51,559 nucleotides of DNA from Loigolactobacillus iwatensis (GCF_003950295.1 NZ_RHNP01000019.1:1-51559); one strand, 5' to 3'. Counted from the first letter of the stretch, positions 32,303 to 41,900 are shown. A program made the numbers and translations. Notes: a model not told the origin generated them from the letters alone.

Positions 32303-34708
32303 TTAACGGATTACGGCTCCGATTTTTTCAACTAAAATCTTTTCAACTTTTGCAAAGGCAGCATTAACTTCATCATCCGTTAAAGTTGCACTAGGATTTT
32401 GATAAGTTAATGTGTAGGCCAATGATTTCTTACCTTTTTCAATATTTGCGCCGGTGTAGCTATCAAATAGCGTCACATCTTTTAAGTGAGCGCCACCTTT
32501 TTCAAAAATTGCGTCAGTAATGGCCTGATTAGTAACATCACTAGCAACTAGTAAAGCAATATCGCGAGTAATCACCGGGTACTTAGAAATGGCCTGGTAA
32601 ACAACTGCCTGCTTATCTATCGCTAATAAGGCCGTTAAATTAAGCTGGAAAACATAGGTCGGTTTAATCCGGTAGGCTTTTTCAACTTGTGGGTGTATTT
32701 GACCAACAAAACCAACTAACTGGTCACCAACATAAATATCTGCTGTTCGTCCAGGATGCATTTCGGTGCGCGTTGTCGTGACACGATAGGTCGCCTTCAA
32801 GTTAAATTGATCTAAAAGAGCAGTAACAATGCCTTTAATTTGATAAAAATCAACCGGTTTTGCCACCTGATTCCACGTCTTCGCCTGCCAATCACCACTT
32901 ATTGCACCAGCAACATATTCAACTTCTTCAGGACGCGTCATTTTTGCATCTTGTTTTAAGAAAACACGGCCTTGTTCATACAAAGCAACGTTAACTTGTT
33001 TACGGGCAATATTATACGCTAAATCATCTAATAATCCGCTCACCAAGTTCATTCGTAAAACGGCGTGGTCGACGGTCATTGGCCAAGCGACACTAGTCGT
33101 CTCCGCCGGTGTCAACGTAAACTGACTGGCCTTTTCACTTGTTGTCAGCGCATAGCTAATCGCCTGATTGAGGCCACTTGCTTCAAGTAATTGGGTCATC
33201 TGCCGAACCCGCCGTTGCTGAGGCGTTAAAATACCTGGCGTTGAAGCAGAGGCTGGTAACGTGGTTGGCATTTTGTCATAGCCGTAAAGACGCGCTACTT
33301 CTTCGATTAAATCAGCGGGAATACTAATATCCCACCGGTGAGTCGGTACACTGACCTTAAATTGCCCGTTCGTTTCACTAACACCAAAGGCCAAACGTTT
33401 AAATATTTTAGTAATCTCGGCCGTTGAAATTTGCATGCCCAGCACATGATTAATACGTTCCTGCGAAACTTCGACAACAGTAGCTGTGGGTGCAATCTTC
33501 GTTGGTGATAAAATACCTGCCAGTACATCCCCATCACTAAAATCGGCGATTAGACTAGCTGCATGATCTAAGGCTGTTAAAACGGTGCCTTTATTAATTC
33601 CCTTTTCAAAACGTGATGATGCCTCGCTACGTAAGTTATACCGCTGTGCCGATTTCCGAATGTGCATCGGATCAAAAATTGCTGCTTCTAAAACAACGGT
33701 TGTCGTTTCGTTAGTAATTTCAGAATCTAGGCCGCCCATAACGCCAGCCAAATTAATCGCCTTAGTCCCATTACTGATTACAATATCATCGTCGATTAAC
33801 TCATGTTCATTACCATCTAACGTTGTCAACTTCTCACCATCAGTTGCTCGGCGAACTAGAATTTCTTTTGAACCAATTTTATCATAATCAAAAGCGTGCA
33901 TTGGTTGGCCGTAATCCAACATCACGTAATTAGTGACGTCAACCACATTATTAATTGGCCGAATCCCTGCGTTCCACAACCTAATTTGTAACCAAAGTGG
34001 ACTTGGTTGGATTTTAACGTTTTCGATCACGCGTAAATTATAACTAGGTGCATCTTTTTCAGCTGCAACGCTAGCCTGTAAAACATCAGTAACTGGTTTA
34101 GCAGTTTCTACCGGCTTTGCAACGTCAAAATGTGGTTTCTTAGCGTAAACCGCACCAACTTCATAAGCTACACCGCGCATACTTTGTGCGTCCGCTCGAT
34201 TAGGTGTAATGGCCAAATCTAAAATTGCGTCATCCATACCTAAATAAGGGTACACCGGTGCACCAACCTTAGCATCCGCTGGTAAAACATAAATTCCGTC
34301 GGCATACGCTTGCGGCGCTATGTCAGTACTAAACCCAATTTCCTGTAACGCGCAAATCATTCCGTTAGAAACTTCGCCTCGCATTTTACCTTTTTTAATT
34401 TTTTCGTTGTTTGCAATCCGCGATCCTGGTAGCGCAACAATTACTTTTTGGCCAGCAGCAACATTAGGTGCACCACAAACAATTTGAACTGGATCAGCGC
34501 CAAGATCCACCTGACATAATTGTAAATGGTCAGAATTTGGGTGCGGTTTAGTTGAAACAACGTAACCTACTACAATCTTCTTCAGGCCAGCATCTGGATG
34601 GAAGGTGTCCTCCACTTCAATACCAGTCAAGGTGATTTTATTTGCTAATTCTTCTGGGGTGACATCTAAATCAATATAATCCTTTAACCAGTTATAAGAT
34701 ACTTTCAT
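32303..34708 (-). CDS. pheT: Phenylalanine--tRNA ligase, beta subunit
   Basis: An 801-aa subunit of the alpha2-beta2 enzyme that charges tRNA-Phe. Domains in order: the catalytic-like N-terminal helix (KVSYNWLKDYIDL), an EMAP-II-like tRNA-binding domain (about 40-150), the B3/B4 editing domain with its RSEASSRFEKG segment, B5, the pseudo-catalytic core (IEEVARLYGYDKMPTTLP) and the C-terminal FDX-ACB anticodon-binding domain (SKYPVITRDIALLV). The length is usual. It starts 6 bases after pheS stops. Expression is under the upstream Phe T-box. Confidence 0.96.
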   Translation of the reverse strand: MKVSYNWLKDYIDLDVTPEELANKITLTGIEVEDTFHPDAGLKKIVVGYVVSTKPHPNSDHLQLCQVDLGADPVQIVCGAPNVAAGQKVIVALPGSRIANNEKIKKGKMRGEVSNGMICALQEIGFSTDIAPQAYADGIYVLPADAKVGAPVYPYLGMDDAILDLAITPNRADAQSMRGVAYEVGAVYAKKPHFDVAKPVETAKPVTDVLQASVAAEKDAPSYNLRVIENVKIQPSPLWLQIRLWNAGIRPINNVVDVTNYVMLDYGQPMHAFDYDKIGSKEILVRRATDGEKLTTLDGNEHELIDDDIVISNGTKAINLAGVMGGLDSEITNETTTVVLEAAIFDPMHIRKSAQRYNLRSEASSRFEKGINKGTVLTALDHAASLIADFSDGDVLAGILSPTKIAPTATVVEVSQERINHVLGMQISTAEITKIFKRLAFGVSETNGQFKVSVPTHRWDISIPADLIEEVARLYGYDKMPTTLPASASTPGILTPQQRRVRQMTQLLEASGLNQAISYALTTSEKASQFTLTPAETTSVAWPMTVDHAVLRMNLVSGLLDDLAYNIARKQVNVALYEQGRVFLKQDAKMTRPEEVEYVAGAISGDWQAKTWNQVAKPVDFYQIKGIVTALLDQFNLKATYRVTTTRTEMHPGRTADIYVGDQLVGFVGQIHPQVEKAYRIKPTYVFQLNLTALLAIDKQAVVYQAISKYPVITRDIALLVASDVTNQAITDAIFEKGGAHLKDVTLFDSYTGANIEKGKKSLAYTLTYQNPSATLTDDEVNAAFAKVEKILVEKIGAVIR

Positions 34709-34714
34709 CAGACT

Positions 34715-35764
34715 CTAGCCTCTCTTTTCAAATTGAGTTAAGAAACGCACATCATTTTGGTAAAAATTACGGATATCATCAATACCATACTTCAGCATCG
34801 CAAAGCGGTCGATACCTAAACCAAACGCAAAACCACCATAAACTTCAGGATCAACGCCGGCCGCTTTTAAGACATTCGGGTGTGTCATTCCAGCACCTAA
34901 AACTTCAATCCAACCAGTATGTTTGCAAACATCACAGCCCTTTCCGTTACACTTAAAGCAAGAAATATCTACTTCAACTGACGGTTCAGTAAACGGAAAA
35001 TAGCTTGGACGGAAACGAATTTCCCGTTCTTCACCAAAAATTTGGCGAATAGCGAATTCTAAAGTTCCTTTTAAATCGGCCATTGTAACATTCTTACCGA
35101 TATACTGGCCTTCCATTTGGAAAAACTGGTGTGAATGGGTTGCGTCATCAGTATCACGTCGGTACACGCGGCCAGGACTAACCATTTTTAGTGGTCCTTG
35201 ACTAAAATCATGTTTCTCTAATTCACGGGCTTCATCCGGTGACATATGGGTCCGCATTAAAACATCTTTCGTGATATAAAAAGTATCTTGCATATCACGA
35301 GCAGGATGATCTTTAGGCATATTTAACATTTCAAAGTTGTACTTTTCCTCTTCAACTTCATAACCATAGACAACCTTGAATCCCATTCCTAAAAATGTAT
35401 CCTCTAATTGTTCAATGACCTGTGAAATAACGTGATGTGCGCCAACTTTAGGCTGGTCACCAGGTAAGGTCACATCAATTGTTTCTGTGGCTAATTGTTG
35501 CGCAATTTTTGCCTGCTCTAACTCGGCCTTCTTTTCGTCAACAACCTCGGCCAAGGCATCCCGAACTTTATTCGCAAAGCTACCAACTGCTGGTCGCTCT
35601 TCTTTTGTTAAATCACGCATTCCGCGCAAAACTTCCGTGATTGGTCCCTTTTTTCCTAATAATTTAACCCGGATATCATTTAATTGTTTTAAATCACTTG
35701 CCGCCTTAATATCCTGACTACCCTTTTGCTGTAACTGAGTTAATTTTTCTTGTAAAGTACTCAT
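34715..35764 (-). CDS. pheS: Phenylalanine--tRNA ligase, alpha subunit
   Basis: A 349-aa catalytic subunit of PheRS. An N-terminal coiled coil (~1-85) contacts tRNA, and the class II core follows with motif 2 ([22 protein letters not shown] region) and the motif 3 segment [16 protein letters not shown] Cys cluster [12 protein letters not shown] lies between them, as in many bacterial PheS. The start is the ATG at 35764, 7 bases after AAGGAG. It is the first gene of pheST and is controlled by the Phe-specific T-box leader and a promoter inside the end of the HxlR gene. Confidence 0.96.
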   Translation of the reverse strand: MSTLQEKLTQLQQKGSQDIKAASDLKQLNDIRVKLLGKKGPITEVLRGMRDLTKEERPAVGSFANKVRDALAEVVDEKKAELEQAKIAQQLATETIDVTLPGDQPKVGAHHVISQVIEQLEDTFLGMGFKVVYGYEVEEEKYNFEMLNMPKDHPARDMQDTFYITKDVLMRTHMSPDEARELEKHDFSQGPLKMVSPGRVYRRDTDDATHSHQFFQMEGQYIGKNVTMADLKGTLEFAIRQIFGEEREIRFRPSYFPFTEPSVEVDISCFKCNGKGCDVCKHTGWIEVLGAGMTHPNVLKAAGVDPEVYGGFAFGLGIDRFAMLKYGIDDIRNFYQNDVRFLTQFEKRG

Positions 35765-35812
35765 ATTCAATCTCCTTTAACTGAATTAACAGATGTTTAT
35801 TTTTGACACAAA

Positions 35813-36052
35813 AAAAGCCCCACCCTAATAAAGGGACGAGGTTTCGCGTTACCACCCTAGTTCACAAGCCTTAATTAAAAAGGTGTGCACTCAGACAGGA
35901 TAACGGCCTGTGCCGGAACTTTATTTGTGCTGTGCACGCCCAAAGCCAACTCCGGAAGTGAAATTCACCAGGCATAGTCGATCGACCTTCCATCAAAATA
36001 GTCAACTTTCTGAATGATTAAACCTAGCTACTAATTTCCATCTGCATTTTTA
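35813..36052 (-). promoter_or_regulatory. T-box riboswitch, phenylalanine-specific, upstream of pheST
   Basis: A classical T-box leader of about 240 bases. On the minus strand, the stem I region carries the AG-box GATGGAA, and a specifier loop reads GAATTTCAC with the codon TTC (35960-35962). The conserved T-box AGGGTGGTAACGCG lies at 35845-35858, and the terminator stem GTCCC...GGG ends in T7. Uncharged tRNA-Phe pairing with TTC and with the TGGN bulge would favour the antiterminator and switch on pheST. Confidence 0.93.
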
Positions 36053-36063
36053 AACTGGTATTA

Positions 36064-36091
36064 ATTGTAGCACAAAAGCCTAGTGCGTCAA
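36064..36091 (-). promoter_or_regulatory. pheST promoter, embedded in the 3' end of the HxlR gene
   Basis: On the minus strand, TTGACG (36086-36091), a 16-base spacer and TACAAT (36064-36069). The -35 lies inside the last codons of the upstream HxlR gene, which stops at 36080. Transcription would start at about 36057, just before the T-box stem I. Confidence 0.75.
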
Positions 36092-36451
36092 CTCCTCAAC
36101 GCATTGTTTTGCATCAAGCCAAGTATCCGACCAACTATGAACGGCAGTGATAACCTGTTCAAGATCCTGTCCTTGCGGCGTTAATTGGTATTCGATTAAT
36201 GCAGAATCAGAATAAGTTTTTCTTTCAACAATTTTTTCTTGTTCAAGTTCTTTTAAACGTTCAACTAATACCCGGTCGCTACACTTAGGAACCTTTTTTG
36301 CCAAATCTTTAAAGCGTTGCGTACCATCTTCGAGAAGAACGTCGACAATTAAACCGTTCCATTTTTTTCCAAGAATTGTAAAAGTTTTTTGAAATTTAGG
36401 GCATAAGTGAAACTGCTCGCTTTGACATTCTGCAACTGTCTTTTCTGTCAT
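36080..36451 (-). CDS. HxlR family transcriptional regulator
   Basis: A 123-aa winged helix-turn-helix protein of the HxlR (DUF24) family: the early Cys-Pro in HLCPKF near residue 17, FTILGKKWNGLIVDVLL, RFKDLAKKVPKCSDRVLVERLKELE, and the wing YSDSALIEYQLTPQG. Many members sense electrophiles or aldehydes through the N-terminal Cys; that Cys is kept here. GAGGTGA fixes the start at 36451. It is monocistronic, with no obvious partner gene, and a 17-base palindrome in its promoter suggests autoregulation. Confidence 0.88.
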   Translation of the reverse strand: MTEKTVAECQSEQFHLCPKFQKTFTILGKKWNGLIVDVLLEDGTQRFKDLAKKVPKCSDRVLVERLKELEQEKIVERKTYSDSALIEYQLTPQGQDLEQVITAVHSWSDTWLDAKQCVEELTH

Positions 36452-36481
36452 AGTTCTCACCTCGAAATTATTCTAGCATAC

Positions 36482-36498
36482 TTACTTTAAAAAAGTAA
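36482..36498. promoter_or_regulatory. Candidate HxlR operator
   Basis: TTACTTT-AAA-AAAGTAA: perfect 7-base arms with a 3-base spacer. It lies just upstream of a -10-like TAGAAT (about 36470) and 30-50 bases before the HxlR gene start. The TACTTT/AAAGTA halves resemble DUF24/HxlR sites described in Firmicutes. Confidence 0.6.
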
Positions 36499-36542
36499 AC
36501 CTATCTGACCAAAGCGCCATCTTCAAGATTTAGATAAACAAC

Positions 36543-36630
36543 AAAAAAAGGGCTGGGACAAAGGCCCTAGCCGCTTACTATTTCCGAATGCTACTCTAGA
36601 GTGTGCGCCAAAAGTCTGGGTTCACTCCCT
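36543..36630 (-). repeat. Dispersed intergenic repeat, copy C (truncated)
   Basis: The third copy of the family. The conserved core TACTATTTCCGAA..CTACTCTAGA..GTGCGCCAAAAGTCTGGGTTCAC aligns with copies A and B, but the GTGGGACAAAAGTTG end is missing where it meets the HD-domain gene. On the minus strand it ends in GGCTAGGG..TCCCAGCC followed by TTTTTTT, a good terminator for that gene. Confidence 0.7.
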
Positions 36631-36634
36631 AGTA

Positions 36635-37153
36635 TTAACCATTTAGTTTGGTTGTAAGATTTAATACCCGTTGCTTGAACGATTGTCGTAACTTAGTTGC
36701 TTCAGGAATCGCGTATTCATCAATGGCACAATAATCATCAACCACTGAAACAATCAGACTTTCTGGATAGCGTGGCGGCGCAACCGTTGCACCCCACATG
36801 TGTTTAATAATAATATCTTTTTCTTTTTTTGATAATTGAGTTAGCTTTTCTGCATTACGTAACGCAATTCGCGGATGAATATAAGCGTGGGTACCAAGAT
36901 CAAACTTAGTTGTCCGCCAATCATAGTAGAATAAGTCATGTAAAAGACCACCACGTGCAGTTGCGCGTGCATCCAATTTAAGCTTCTTGGCGATTAAGTA
37001 ACTACGGTAAGAAACATGAATTGAATGTTCTAGTCGGTTAGAAAAATGGTGCTGTGTGTAATCAGCTAGTCGTTTAACAGCGTCGGTCTCTAATAAATCA
37101 GCAACTTCATTTACGTATGCCTGATCATCTTGCCAGTTTAAATTTTTTTTCAT
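36635..37153 (-). CDS. HD-domain phosphohydrolase-like protein
   Basis: A 172-aa cytosolic HD-superfamily protein. Likely metal ligands are His in RLEHSIHVSYRS (~residue 43), the HD pair in GGLLHDLFYYDW (~73-74), and a later Asp in SVVDDYCAID (~138). The spacing fits the class of small HD hydrolases acting on nucleotides or phosphate esters, but the substrate cannot be told. It stands alone, 100 bases after the SpoU methylase on the same strand, and ends in repeat copy C. Confidence 0.8.
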   Translation of the reverse strand: MKKNLNWQDDQAYVNEVADLLETDAVKRLADYTQHHFSNRLEHSIHVSYRSYLIAKKLKLDARATARGGLLHDLFYYDWRTTKFDLGTHAYIHPRIALRNAEKLTQLSKKEKDIIIKHMWGATVAPPRYPESLIVSVVDDYCAIDEYAIPEATKLRQSFKQRVLNLTTKLNG

Positions 37154-37263
37154 TCAATGGCTGCCTTTCTTCAATGGATTAATCTTACCCTAATTAAATT
37201 TAGTTTAATCCATTATTAAGAAAATTGCGAACAATATCATTGAACATTAAAGAAAATTAAGCT

Positions 37264-38022
37264 TTAATTGGCAGCGCTTAATTGAAACATTAAAATGCCG
37301 GCCGCAACTGCAACATTTAATGACTCTGCCTGCCCTTTTATGGGGATATACAGGTTTTGGGTCGTCATTTTTAATAACGACGCTTGCATTCCGTTTCCTT
37401 CATTTCCCATGACTAACGCAAAATCATTTTGTGACTTAATTGTTCGGAAATCAATCGCACCTTCGTTTAATTCACTTCCATAAATCGGTATTCCCGCCGC
37501 CTTAAAATCAGCAAACCAGGTTAGTAAATCGGCCTCATAAATTGCAATGTGAAATTGGCTTCCCTGCATAGATCGGACTACCTTGGGACTATATAAATCA
37601 GCGCTACCCTGGCCCAACACAACACCATTAAAGCCTGCGGCATCTGCCGTTCGTACCATTGTTCCAATATTTCCTGGATCCTGAATTTGGTCCAAAAGTA
37701 ACCACGCACCATTTAAAGTTGCGGGTTTTTCTAGTTTAGGCAACTCAATTACAGCAAAGATTCCTTGCGTTGTAATCGTTTCACCCAACGTCTTAGCAAC
37801 TTCCTCTGAAATCCACTGAACAGTAACCCCAGCAAGCCACTCACTTTGTTCAAAAGCTTCCGTTGCTAACACGGCCTGAACTTTAGCGTTGGACTTAAGT
37901 ACTTCTTTAACTAAGTGAATTCCCTCAATTAAATAACGTTGTTGGGCCAAACGCTCCTTTTTTCGCGCCAACTTACGTAAGTCTTTGATATAATTGTTCT
38001 TGGAAGATTGGATTAATGACAC
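37264..38022 (-). CDS. ysgA: RNA 2'-O-methyltransferase, SpoU/TrmH family
   Basis: A 252-aa SPOUT methyltransferase that methylates a ribose 2'-OH in rRNA or tRNA with SAM. An N-terminal substrate-binding domain (KKERLAQQRYLIEGIHLVKE) precedes the knotted catalytic domain with its three motifs: DQIQDPGNIGTMVRTADAAG, the FALVMGNEGNGM segment and YIPIKGQAESLNVAVAAGI. Translation starts at GTG 38022 behind GAAGGA. It stands divergent to acyP and upstream of pheST, as ysgA does in bacilli. The exact target base is not evident. Confidence 0.9.
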   Translation of the reverse strand: MSLIQSSKNNYIKDLRKLARKKERLAQQRYLIEGIHLVKEVLKSNAKVQAVLATEAFEQSEWLAGVTVQWISEEVAKTLGETITTQGIFAVIELPKLEKPATLNGAWLLLDQIQDPGNIGTMVRTADAAGFNGVVLGQGSADLYSPKVVRSMQGSQFHIAIYEADLLTWFADFKAAGIPIYGSELNEGAIDFRTIKSQNDFALVMGNEGNGMQASLLKMTTQNLYIPIKGQAESLNVAVAAGILMFQLSAAN

Positions 38023-38112
38023 AAAAACACGTCCTTCATTTTTTCTGCATTATACCATGATTTTTAAAATTATTGCTGTTCATTAAATGGAATTGAAAAA
38101 GGAGGCTAAAAA

Positions 38113-38385
38113 ATGCGTACTGTTCAATTGACCGTATTCGGTCGTGTCCAAGGCGTTGGTTTTCGCTTCTCAACCAAACGTTTAGCGGATAAAATTGGTG
38201 TTAGCGGTATTGTTCGTAACTTAATTGATGGATCAGTCTACATTGAGGCCAGTGGTAGTAACAAGCAAATTGAGAAATTCATTTCCTCAATTAAGGAATC
38301 ACCCTCACCCTACGGCAAGGTAACTCGTGTAGACCTTGCGGAAATAAGGCCCGGTAACTACCGCGGCTTTCAAGTAACCGACTAA
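38113..38385 (+). CDS. acyP: Acylphosphatase
   Basis: A 90-aa small enzyme that hydrolyses acyl phosphates such as carbamoyl or 1,3-bisphosphoglycerate acyl groups. The signature GRVQGVGFR at residues 10-18 ends with the catalytic Arg18, and Asn36 in RNLIDGSVYIEASG positions the water. The C-terminal YRGFQV completes the ferredoxin-like fold. GGAGG lies 9 bases before the ATG. It is followed 70 bases on by yidC and is divergent to the SpoU gene, a common lactobacillar order. Confidence 0.95.
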   Translation: MRTVQLTVFGRVQGVGFRFSTKRLADKIGVSGIVRNLIDGSVYIEASGSNKQIEKFISSIKESPSPYGKVTRVDLAEIRPGNYRGFQVTD

Positions 38386-38456
38386 AGTCTCATTGAAAAA
38401 TTGATTCCCTTCAAGTATAGTATTCAAGAAGACTTTACTTGAAAGGAATTAAATAA

Positions 38457-39410
38457 ATGAAGCAATCTAAACGCCTACTTACTTACGGCGGACTTTTTAC
38501 AGTTTTGACCTTATTCTTATCGGCCTGTTCAAACCAACAAATTCATCGAACGCCACCTACTGGCTTTCTTTACGGACCAATTTACAAGTTTCTTGGTTTA
38601 CCAATGCAGCACTTAATCACTTGGATTGCAAAGCTATTCGGTAATCCGCCTAACTATGGTTGGGCAATTCTAATCATCACACTCGTTGTTCGTTTAATTC
38701 TATTACCACTAATGTTAAGCCAGTCCAAAAAATCAACTCGGCAACAACAAAAGATGGCCGCAATTAAACCACAAATGGATGATATCCAGAAGCGCCAAAA
38801 AGCTGCACAAACTAACGAAGAACGTACTGCAATTAGCCAGGAAATGATGACGCTTTACAAGGACAACGGTGTCAGTATGACTGGTGGTATCGGCTGCTTG
38901 CCGCTATTAATTCAGTTACCTGTCTTTTCTGCCTTGTATATGGCTATTCAGTACGATCCAGTGCTTTTTAAGAGCACTTTCATGGGAATTAGCCTTGGCC
39001 AAACGAACCTCGTGATCACGATTCTTGCAACTTTAACCTATGTCATCCAAGGCTATATTTCCTTAATCGGATTACCAGAAAGTCAGAAACAGCAAATGAA
39101 GACGATGATGTTAATGAGTCCTGCAATGACGTTCTTCATTTCTTTGGCCTCACCAGCTGGCTTAGGCCTCTACTTCTTAGCTGGTGGTTTACTAGCTATT
39201 CTACAAACGGTTATTACGAATTTCTACTATATGCCAAAAATTAAGGCCGAAGTTGCCGAAGAATTAAAGAAAAATCCACCTAAGCAAGTTGTTAAACCTG
39301 TGGAAGAAACCGCAAAGCCTGCAGCCAAACCTAAAAAAGTGGCTGCTAAATCAAACACAAATTCTAATCAAAAGAACCGTAATTCTGGTAAACAACACCA
39401 CGAACGGTAA
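38457..39410 (+). CDS. yidC: Membrane protein insertase YidC/OxaA
   Basis: A 317-aa Gram-positive-type YidC that inserts and folds membrane proteins, alone or with Sec. A lipoprotein signal with lipobox LSAC puts the lipid anchor at Cys24. About five helices follow (starting ~46 and ~66). The hydrophilic-groove Arg is probably the one in LVVRLILLPLML. The cytosolic loop KKSTRQQQKMAAIKPQM and a basic, Lys/Ala/Pro-rich C-tail for ribosome contact end the protein. GAAAGGA precedes the ATG. It is probably the elongated-tail type (YidC2-like). Confidence 0.94.
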   Translation: MKQSKRLLTYGGLFTVLTLFLSACSNQQIHRTPPTGFLYGPIYKFLGLPMQHLITWIAKLFGNPPNYGWAILIITLVVRLILLPLMLSQSKKSTRQQQKMAAIKPQMDDIQKRQKAAQTNEERTAISQEMMTLYKDNGVSMTGGIGCLPLLIQLPVFSALYMAIQYDPVLFKSTFMGISLGQTNLVITILATLTYVIQGYISLIGLPESQKQQMKTMMLMSPAMTFFISLASPAGLGLYFLAGGLLAILQTVITNFYYMPKIKAEVAEELKKNPPKQVVKPVEETAKPAAKPKKVAAKSNTNSNQKNRNSGKQHHER

Positions 39411-39412
39411 TT

Positions 39413-39450
39413 AAAAAACGTCACTGACAATTTTGTCAGTGACGTTTTTT
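39413..39450. terminator. Bidirectional terminator between yidC and arlS
   Basis: A perfect palindromic stem of about 16-18 bp (AAAAAACGTCACTGACA with TGTCAGTGACGTTTTTT) sits after yidC and before the arlS stop. The A- and T-runs work on both strands. Confidence 0.92.
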
Positions 39451-39478
39451 AGTTATTAAACTATCATTTAGCAACGCT

Positions 39479-41023
39479 TTACTTCGAATCATCAGTTGTC
39501 GCTATTGGTGACTCACCCTTGGGCAACGTATTTAAAATAGGAAAGCTCATTCGAAGAATCGTGCCACTACCCAGTACACTCTCTGCTGAAATTTTGCCAT
39601 GATAACTATCAACTAAGCGTTGGGCAATTGACAAACCTAAACCATTGCCGCCTTTATCACGACTCCGCGCTTTATCAACCCGGTAGAAACGATTAAAGAC
39701 TCGTGCAAGATCTGCTTCGGCAATTCCCTCACCAAAGTCTTGCACAGCAATTTCAACTTGATTACCCGTACGCGCAATTGACAAATGAACTTCTTGCCGT
39801 TTTTCAGAATACTTGACAGCATTGTCCATCAAAATAATCATAATTTGCTCAAAATGGTCCCGATAAATCTTAACGATCGTCGGTTGATCCAGATCGTCAT
39901 CCAAGGTAAAGGTAAAATCAGGATGGATGAGTTTGAAATTATTGAAGACCTGCTGCGTAACGTCCTTAACGTCAGTCTTTGCGTGGGGATAATGAACCTC
40001 AACTTGTTCAGCCCGAGTTAGATCTAACATCTCTTGAACTAGACTTTTCATCCGGGTGATTTCCTGGACGGAGGCACTAATTGACTCCGCCAAAACTTCC
40101 GGATCATCCTTTCCCCAACGATTCAACATTTGTAAGTGGCCCTCAATAATTGCGACCGGGGTGCGTAATTCATGCGAAACATCTTCAACAAACTCTTCTT
40201 GTTGTTCAATATACCGCTGCATTCGATCCAGCATATCGTTAAATAAGTTGGCTAAATCGGCCAATTCATCATTTCGTTTAACCTGAGGAATTCGTTCTGC
40301 TGATTGTGGATCATTCTTGATAATATCAATTGTATCGGTCATTGACTTAATCGGTCGCATGAAATAACTAGCCAAAAGGTACCCCACTAATCCACTAATC
40401 AAGAAAGCAAGTAACCCAATACCAAAAAAGGCCTTCAACAGTTGATTCTGATCCTTGCGTAAGGTTCCAAGTTGTGTCGTCACCTGCGCGTAACCGATAA
40501 TCCGTCCAGTAGTTCGAGAACGAATTGGCCGCCGACCAATAAAGCCATTTACGCCATGAATTTTTGTTCGCTCAATATCAATATTGGCCGTCTTCTTAAA
40601 TTTTGTTGGAATGTTCCGTGAAGCAAAAATTGACTTACCATTAGGATTATAAACGCTGACGGTCACATCCTCACGGGCCAATTTAACAATAATCGAATCA
40701 GTATAGATATTTTTCTTCGCGTTTTGATCACTCTTAGGAACCTCATCCGCTGGCGTTGCCAAATCAGGACGAAGATATGGTAAAACTGTTGCGTGTGTTA
40801 AGGTATCCGATTGATTATTTAGGCGTTCAACCACCAATGTCATGGTATCACGCAGGTTAGTCTGTTCTTGACCTAGCATGATAGCGGTAAAACGATTAAA
40901 AATTAAAATTGAAAAGAATGCAAAAACAATGAATATACCAAAAGCGGCACCCAGCGCCCACTTCCATTTTAATGAAAAACGCCGAGCCCGCTTTTGTTGT
41001 TTATCAGCAGTGATGGATTTCAC
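39479..41023 (-). CDS. arlS: Sensor histidine kinase, ArlS type
   Basis: A 514-aa membrane kinase. Two helices (~21-44 and ~198-220) bracket an extracytoplasmic sensor domain of about 150 residues. HAMP (~221-274) and HisKA follow with the phospho-acceptor His284 in [14 protein letters not shown]. The ATPase domain has the N-box [16 protein letters not shown] and [13 protein letters not shown]. ArlRS/LisRK/CsrRS homologues control adhesion, virulence or stress genes. The start overlaps the arlR stop by 4 bases (ATGA), so the two proteins are made together. Confidence 0.9.
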   Translation of the reverse strand: MKSITADKQQKRARRFSLKWKWALGAAFGIFIVFAFFSILIFNRFTAIMLGQEQTNLRDTMTLVVERLNNQSDTLTHATVLPYLRPDLATPADEVPKSDQNAKKNIYTDSIIVKLAREDVTVSVYNPNGKSIFASRNIPTKFKKTANIDIERTKIHGVNGFIGRRPIRSRTTGRIIGYAQVTTQLGTLRKDQNQLLKAFFGIGLLAFLISGLVGYLLASYFMRPIKSMTDTIDIIKNDPQSAERIPQVKRNDELADLANLFNDMLDRMQRYIEQQEEFVEDVSHELRTPVAIIEGHLQMLNRWGKDDPEVLAESISASVQEITRMKSLVQEMLDLTRAEQVEVHYPHAKTDVKDVTQQVFNNFKLIHPDFTFTLDDDLDQPTIVKIYRDHFEQIMIILMDNAVKYSEKRQEVHLSIARTGNQVEIAVQDFGEGIAEADLARVFNRFYRVDKARSRDKGGNGLGLSIAQRLVDSYHGKISAESVLGSGTILRMSFPILNTLPKGESPIATTDDSK

Positions 41024-41706
41024 GAGCGCATCACGTACCCTGTACCACGAACGGTTTGAATATAGCTTTCCTCACCGTCTCGATCAATTTTATTTCGCAA
41101 ATAACGAATATAAACATCAACTACATTCGTCTCAACTTCACTTTCATAACCCCAAACCTTGTTAAGCAAGACATCACGGCCTAGGACAACGTTGATATTT
41201 TCCATTAACGTTAGCAATAACTCATATTCGCGCTTCGTTAAATCAATTGTTTCGTTCCCGCGCTTAACAACCCGGTTTTCTTTCTCAATTGTTAGGTCTC
41301 GATACGAAACAGTTGTTTGCTTAGCATTATTTTGCTCGCCTTCAATATCAATTCGGCGTAGTAAAGCCCGTAAACGTGCCAATAATTCTTCAATGGCAAA
41401 TGGCTTAACGATATAATCGTCGGCACCATGGTCCAAACCAGAAACACGATCGATAACTGAGTCCCGTGCTGTCATCATAATAATTGGTGTGTTCTTAACT
41501 TGCCGAACACGCCGACAAACTTCTAAACCGTTTAATTCAGGTAACATCAAATCTAATAAGATGGCGTCCCAATCAGTTGCTAGCGCAGCATCTAAACCTG
41601 TTCGTCCATTATAATGAACAGCCGTTTCATAACCTTCATGTTTCAATTCAAGCTCAACAAAACGGGCCAGATTTTTTTCATCTTCAATAATTAGAATTTT
41701 ACTCAT
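41020..41706 (-). CDS. arlR: Response regulator, OmpR family, ArlR type
   Basis: A 228-aa regulator with an N-terminal receiver (Glu8/Asp9 pocket, phospho-acceptor Asp52 in [12 protein letters not shown], Lys in [17 protein letters not shown]) and a C-terminal winged helix typical of OmpR/PhoB ([39 protein letters not shown]). It is the first gene of the arlRS operon. The leader has a TACAAT -10 candidate near 41760 and a short inverted repeat GGTAG-TATT-CTACC at 41815-41828. Confidence 0.92.
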   Translation of the reverse strand: MSKILIIEDEKNLARFVELELKHEGYETAVHYNGRTGLDAALATDWDAILLDLMLPELNGLEVCRRVRQVKNTPIIMMTARDSVIDRVSGLDHGADDYIVKPFAIEELLARLRALLRRIDIEGEQNNAKQTTVSYRDLTIEKENRVVKRGNETIDLTKREYELLLTLMENINVVLGRDVLLNKVWGYESEVETNVVDVYIRYLRNKIDRDGEESYIQTVRGTGYVMRS

Positions 41707-41900
41707 TCAACCGCACAACTCCTTGAAAGACTATTAACATTTTCACAGTGTTACGTCATAATTGTATTTTTTATTTACTAAATTCAAACTTTAATATTTA
41801 AATAACTCATACAAGGTAGTATTCTACCATGAATAGTGTAAAAAAGCCACCAATTCCCTCTAAACTAACTCACAGACCATTACCATAAAATGATAAAAAA

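Noticed and set aside
33585-33887. 100-codon open frame on the plus strand inside pheT
   Set aside because: It is entirely antisense to a well-conserved part of pheT, has no ribosome site, and its translation is low-complexity and unlike any protein.
39637-41165. Several 60-95-codon frames antisense or out of frame in arlS/arlR
   Set aside because: All lie within the coding sequence of clearly recognised two-component genes and have no ribosome sites.
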